From Methanosarcinales archaeon (lineage in GTDB: Archaea; Halobacteriota; Methanosarcinia; Methanosarcinales; Methanogasteraceae), in the NCBI GenBank assembly GCA_030604085.1, contig JAUVWP010000003.1, positions 1 through 39,252 on the forward strand: a stretch of 39,252 bases of DNA, given 5' to 3'. The position numbers were made by a program, and so were the translations under genes. Each line of letters opens with the position of its first letter. Within the stretch, counting starts at the first letter, position 1. The notes under the pieces are model-generated. The model had not been told where the DNA came from. It did not search any database and saw only the letters and a list, made by a program, of their open reading frames with translations. Of the stretch, positions 38,519 through 39,252 are shown one piece after another.

Positions 38519-38744
38519 CTCTGTTGACCTCCGTCTGCGTACTCGTCTGGATACCTACATCAAACTCTTCAAGGAAATTTTTCAGAGCTTTATTCGTTAA
38601 GAGGATTTTGTTTCGGATGTTTTGGATGTTCATTTTTAATGGACATCTCTCTCCAATCCTAATCAAGAATTGCTCTTCAGTAGCTAACATTTTTACACCA
38701 AACCGCATCTGTTTTTGTAACTTTCGGCCGCTGTTTACACGCAC
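38508..38744 (-). CDS. Hypothetical 78-residue protein between DUF2103 and engB genes
   Basis: A frame from GTG 38744 (alternative ATG 38708) encodes a basic, helical protein: MRFGVKMLATEEQFLIRIGE, then NIRNKILLTNKALKNFLEEF and a polar tail. It is cytoplasmic and has no recognised family. It is tightly packed between same-strand genes (9 bp after DUF2103, 11 bp overlap with engB), which supports a real gene. The start is uncertain because no ribosome site is clear. Confidence 0.5.
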   Translation of the reverse strand: MRVNSGRKLQKQMRFGVKMLATEEQFLIRIGERCPLKMNIQNIRNKILLTNKALKNFLEEFDVGIQTSTQTEVNRDGN

Positions 38745-38753
38745 CCTGCAACC

Positions 38754-39071
38754 CTACGCACCCATCGCCTCTGAGAGCATCTCGCTTAACTCGCGTCTCA
38801 GCGATTCCCCTTCCGAAAAATCCCCCGCGGTCGTTATGATGCGCAGTTCCTGTGCCGACGTGCCGGATGAGATTAAGAGGCGGAGGTTGCCTCGTGCGTC
38901 AGAGCGCAGCACCTTTGCCGTGGTCTTTCCTCCGGCGGCTCCCTTGACGCTGATGATCATAGGAATGATCCGCTTTACCTTCGGATGCCATGCTACGATC
39001 TCTGCTGCCTTCCTTTCGGTTCTGCCGCCGATTATGGTGGTGTGCGTACCGCCGAGTTTGTTCTGGGACAT
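38754..39071 (-). CDS. DUF2103-type predicted metal-binding protein
   Basis: The 105-residue protein begins MSQNKLGGTHTTIIGGRTER. VKRIIPMIISVKGAAGG and NLRLLISSGTSAQELRIIT fit my memory of the archaeal DUF2103 family (LGG-S/T-H start, VKRI-P block, SGTS-QE-R block). An N-terminal Cys pair seen in some relatives is missing here. Function unknown. The stop is TAG. It is probably the first gene of the unit running through engB to dapB. Confidence 0.6.
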   Translation of the reverse strand: MSQNKLGGTHTTIIGGRTERKAAEIVAWHPKVKRIIPMIISVKGAAGGKTTAKVLRSDARGNLRLLISSGTSAQELRIITTAGDFSEGESLRRELSEMLSEAMGA

Positions 39072-39141
39072 GACATCCTATTGTGCAAGATCACACATCA
39101 AGAAACCCTGCACGATACCGCGCATGTTCTGGTTTCCAGAC

Positions 39142-39252
39142 TTAATCCTTCCTCAGGCGCTTGCTGATCAGCACAGCCGCCAGACACGCAAGGATCGCAA
39201 GAATGCCAGCAAACCCGGGCTCCCTGCGCACAGGAGTCTTCGCGATCTCAAC
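39142..39252 (-). CDS. C-terminal end of a PGF-CTERM surface protein (cut by window edge)
   Basis: The last 36 residues of a gene that enters from the right edge. They end with REPGFAGILAILACLAAVLI followed by SKRLRKD and TAA. A PGF tripeptide, a hydrophobic helix and a basic tail make the PGF-CTERM sorting signal recognised by archaeosortase A, which replaces the helix by a lipid anchor. Nothing can be said about the extracellular part. Confidence 0.8.
   Translation of the reverse strand, partial: VEIAKTPVRREPGFAGILAILACLAAVLISKRLRKD

Noticed and set aside
1-39252. Full reassignment of TAG to pyrrolysine in this organism
   Set aside because: At least nine well-bounded genes end in TAG, among them cobS, pth2 and aIF2-beta. 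Read-through there would give short unrelated tails or run into the next gene. Only argF and mobA have internal TAG, and argF has a second defect.
1-39252. rRNA genes or additional tRNAs
   Set aside because: Reading both strands, only one cloverleaf (tRNA-Lys) could be folded, and no conserved rRNA segment was seen. A covariance-model scan would be decisive.

Overview
This 39.3 kb window is archaeal DNA, and the gene set is that of a euryarchaeon. It has an archaeal histone, topoisomerase VI subunit A, aIF2-beta, ribosomal protein L10e, Pth2, Mre11, a geranylgeranyl-reductase-family flavoprotein, TATA-box promoters, several apparently leaderless genes and the tail of a PGF-CTERM surface protein. 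Cobalamin genes (cbiB, cobS), a DHODH, a QueE for archaeosine and many secreted single-pass proteins suggest a Methanomicrobia / Methanosarcinales-like lineage, possibly an ANME or Syntrophoarchaeum relative. That placement is inference, since no marker here settles it.

Layout. 1-2944: partial mre11 (minus), divergent from cbiB, then an alanine dehydrogenase and queE. 3075-6620: a putative metal-responsive block in which a 40-bp element built from ACCTAA/TTAGG half-sites occurs three times. The copies stand before a secreted CbiX/FmdE fusion gene, a 28-residue Cys-rich peptide gene and a broken zinc-ribbon gene. 6632-14567: NifX-like protein, pyrD, histone, map, argF, tRNA-Lys, an IscA-like protein, a membrane protein, mobA, top6A and cobS. 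argF and mobA each carry one in-frame TAG with the downstream frame open. 14685-19790: an archaeal HTH regulator, a lipoprotein, an orphan substrate-binding lipoprotein, a membrane histidine kinase and the wreck of a second sensor gene. 19817-24794 (minus): a compact five-gene operon encoding a secreted Lon-like S16 protease, a membrane-anchored Ig-type surface protein, a tubulin/FtsZ-superfamily GTPase, an unknown 91-residue protein and a winged-helix regulator. This is the most interesting system in the window.

25176-30606: trpA, then a minus-strand block of L10e, aIF2-beta and a 117-residue protein, and a second one of an HTH protein, a membrane protein and a GGR-family flavoprotein, then pth2. 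30607-33115: an accessory island with an AT-rich metallophosphoesterase, a 123-bp MITE-like element and an IS200-type transposase. The island is closed by a second, frameshifted copy of pth2. 33195-35352: a tandem array of five related small membrane proteins with an XRE repressor, translationally coupled in two groups. 35394-39252: a LolA-like lipoprotein behind a double 16-bp operator, a small membrane protein, dapB, engB, a short unknown gene, a DUF2103 protein and the end of a PGF-CTERM surface protein.

TAG is the terminal stop of at least nine genes here: the CbiX/FmdE protein, pyrD, cobS, both small genes after the tubulin-like gene, aIF2-beta, the GGR-family gene, pth2 and DUF2103. TAG is therefore not generally reassigned, and the internal TAGs in argF and mobA need another explanation (gene decay, sequence error or local suppression).
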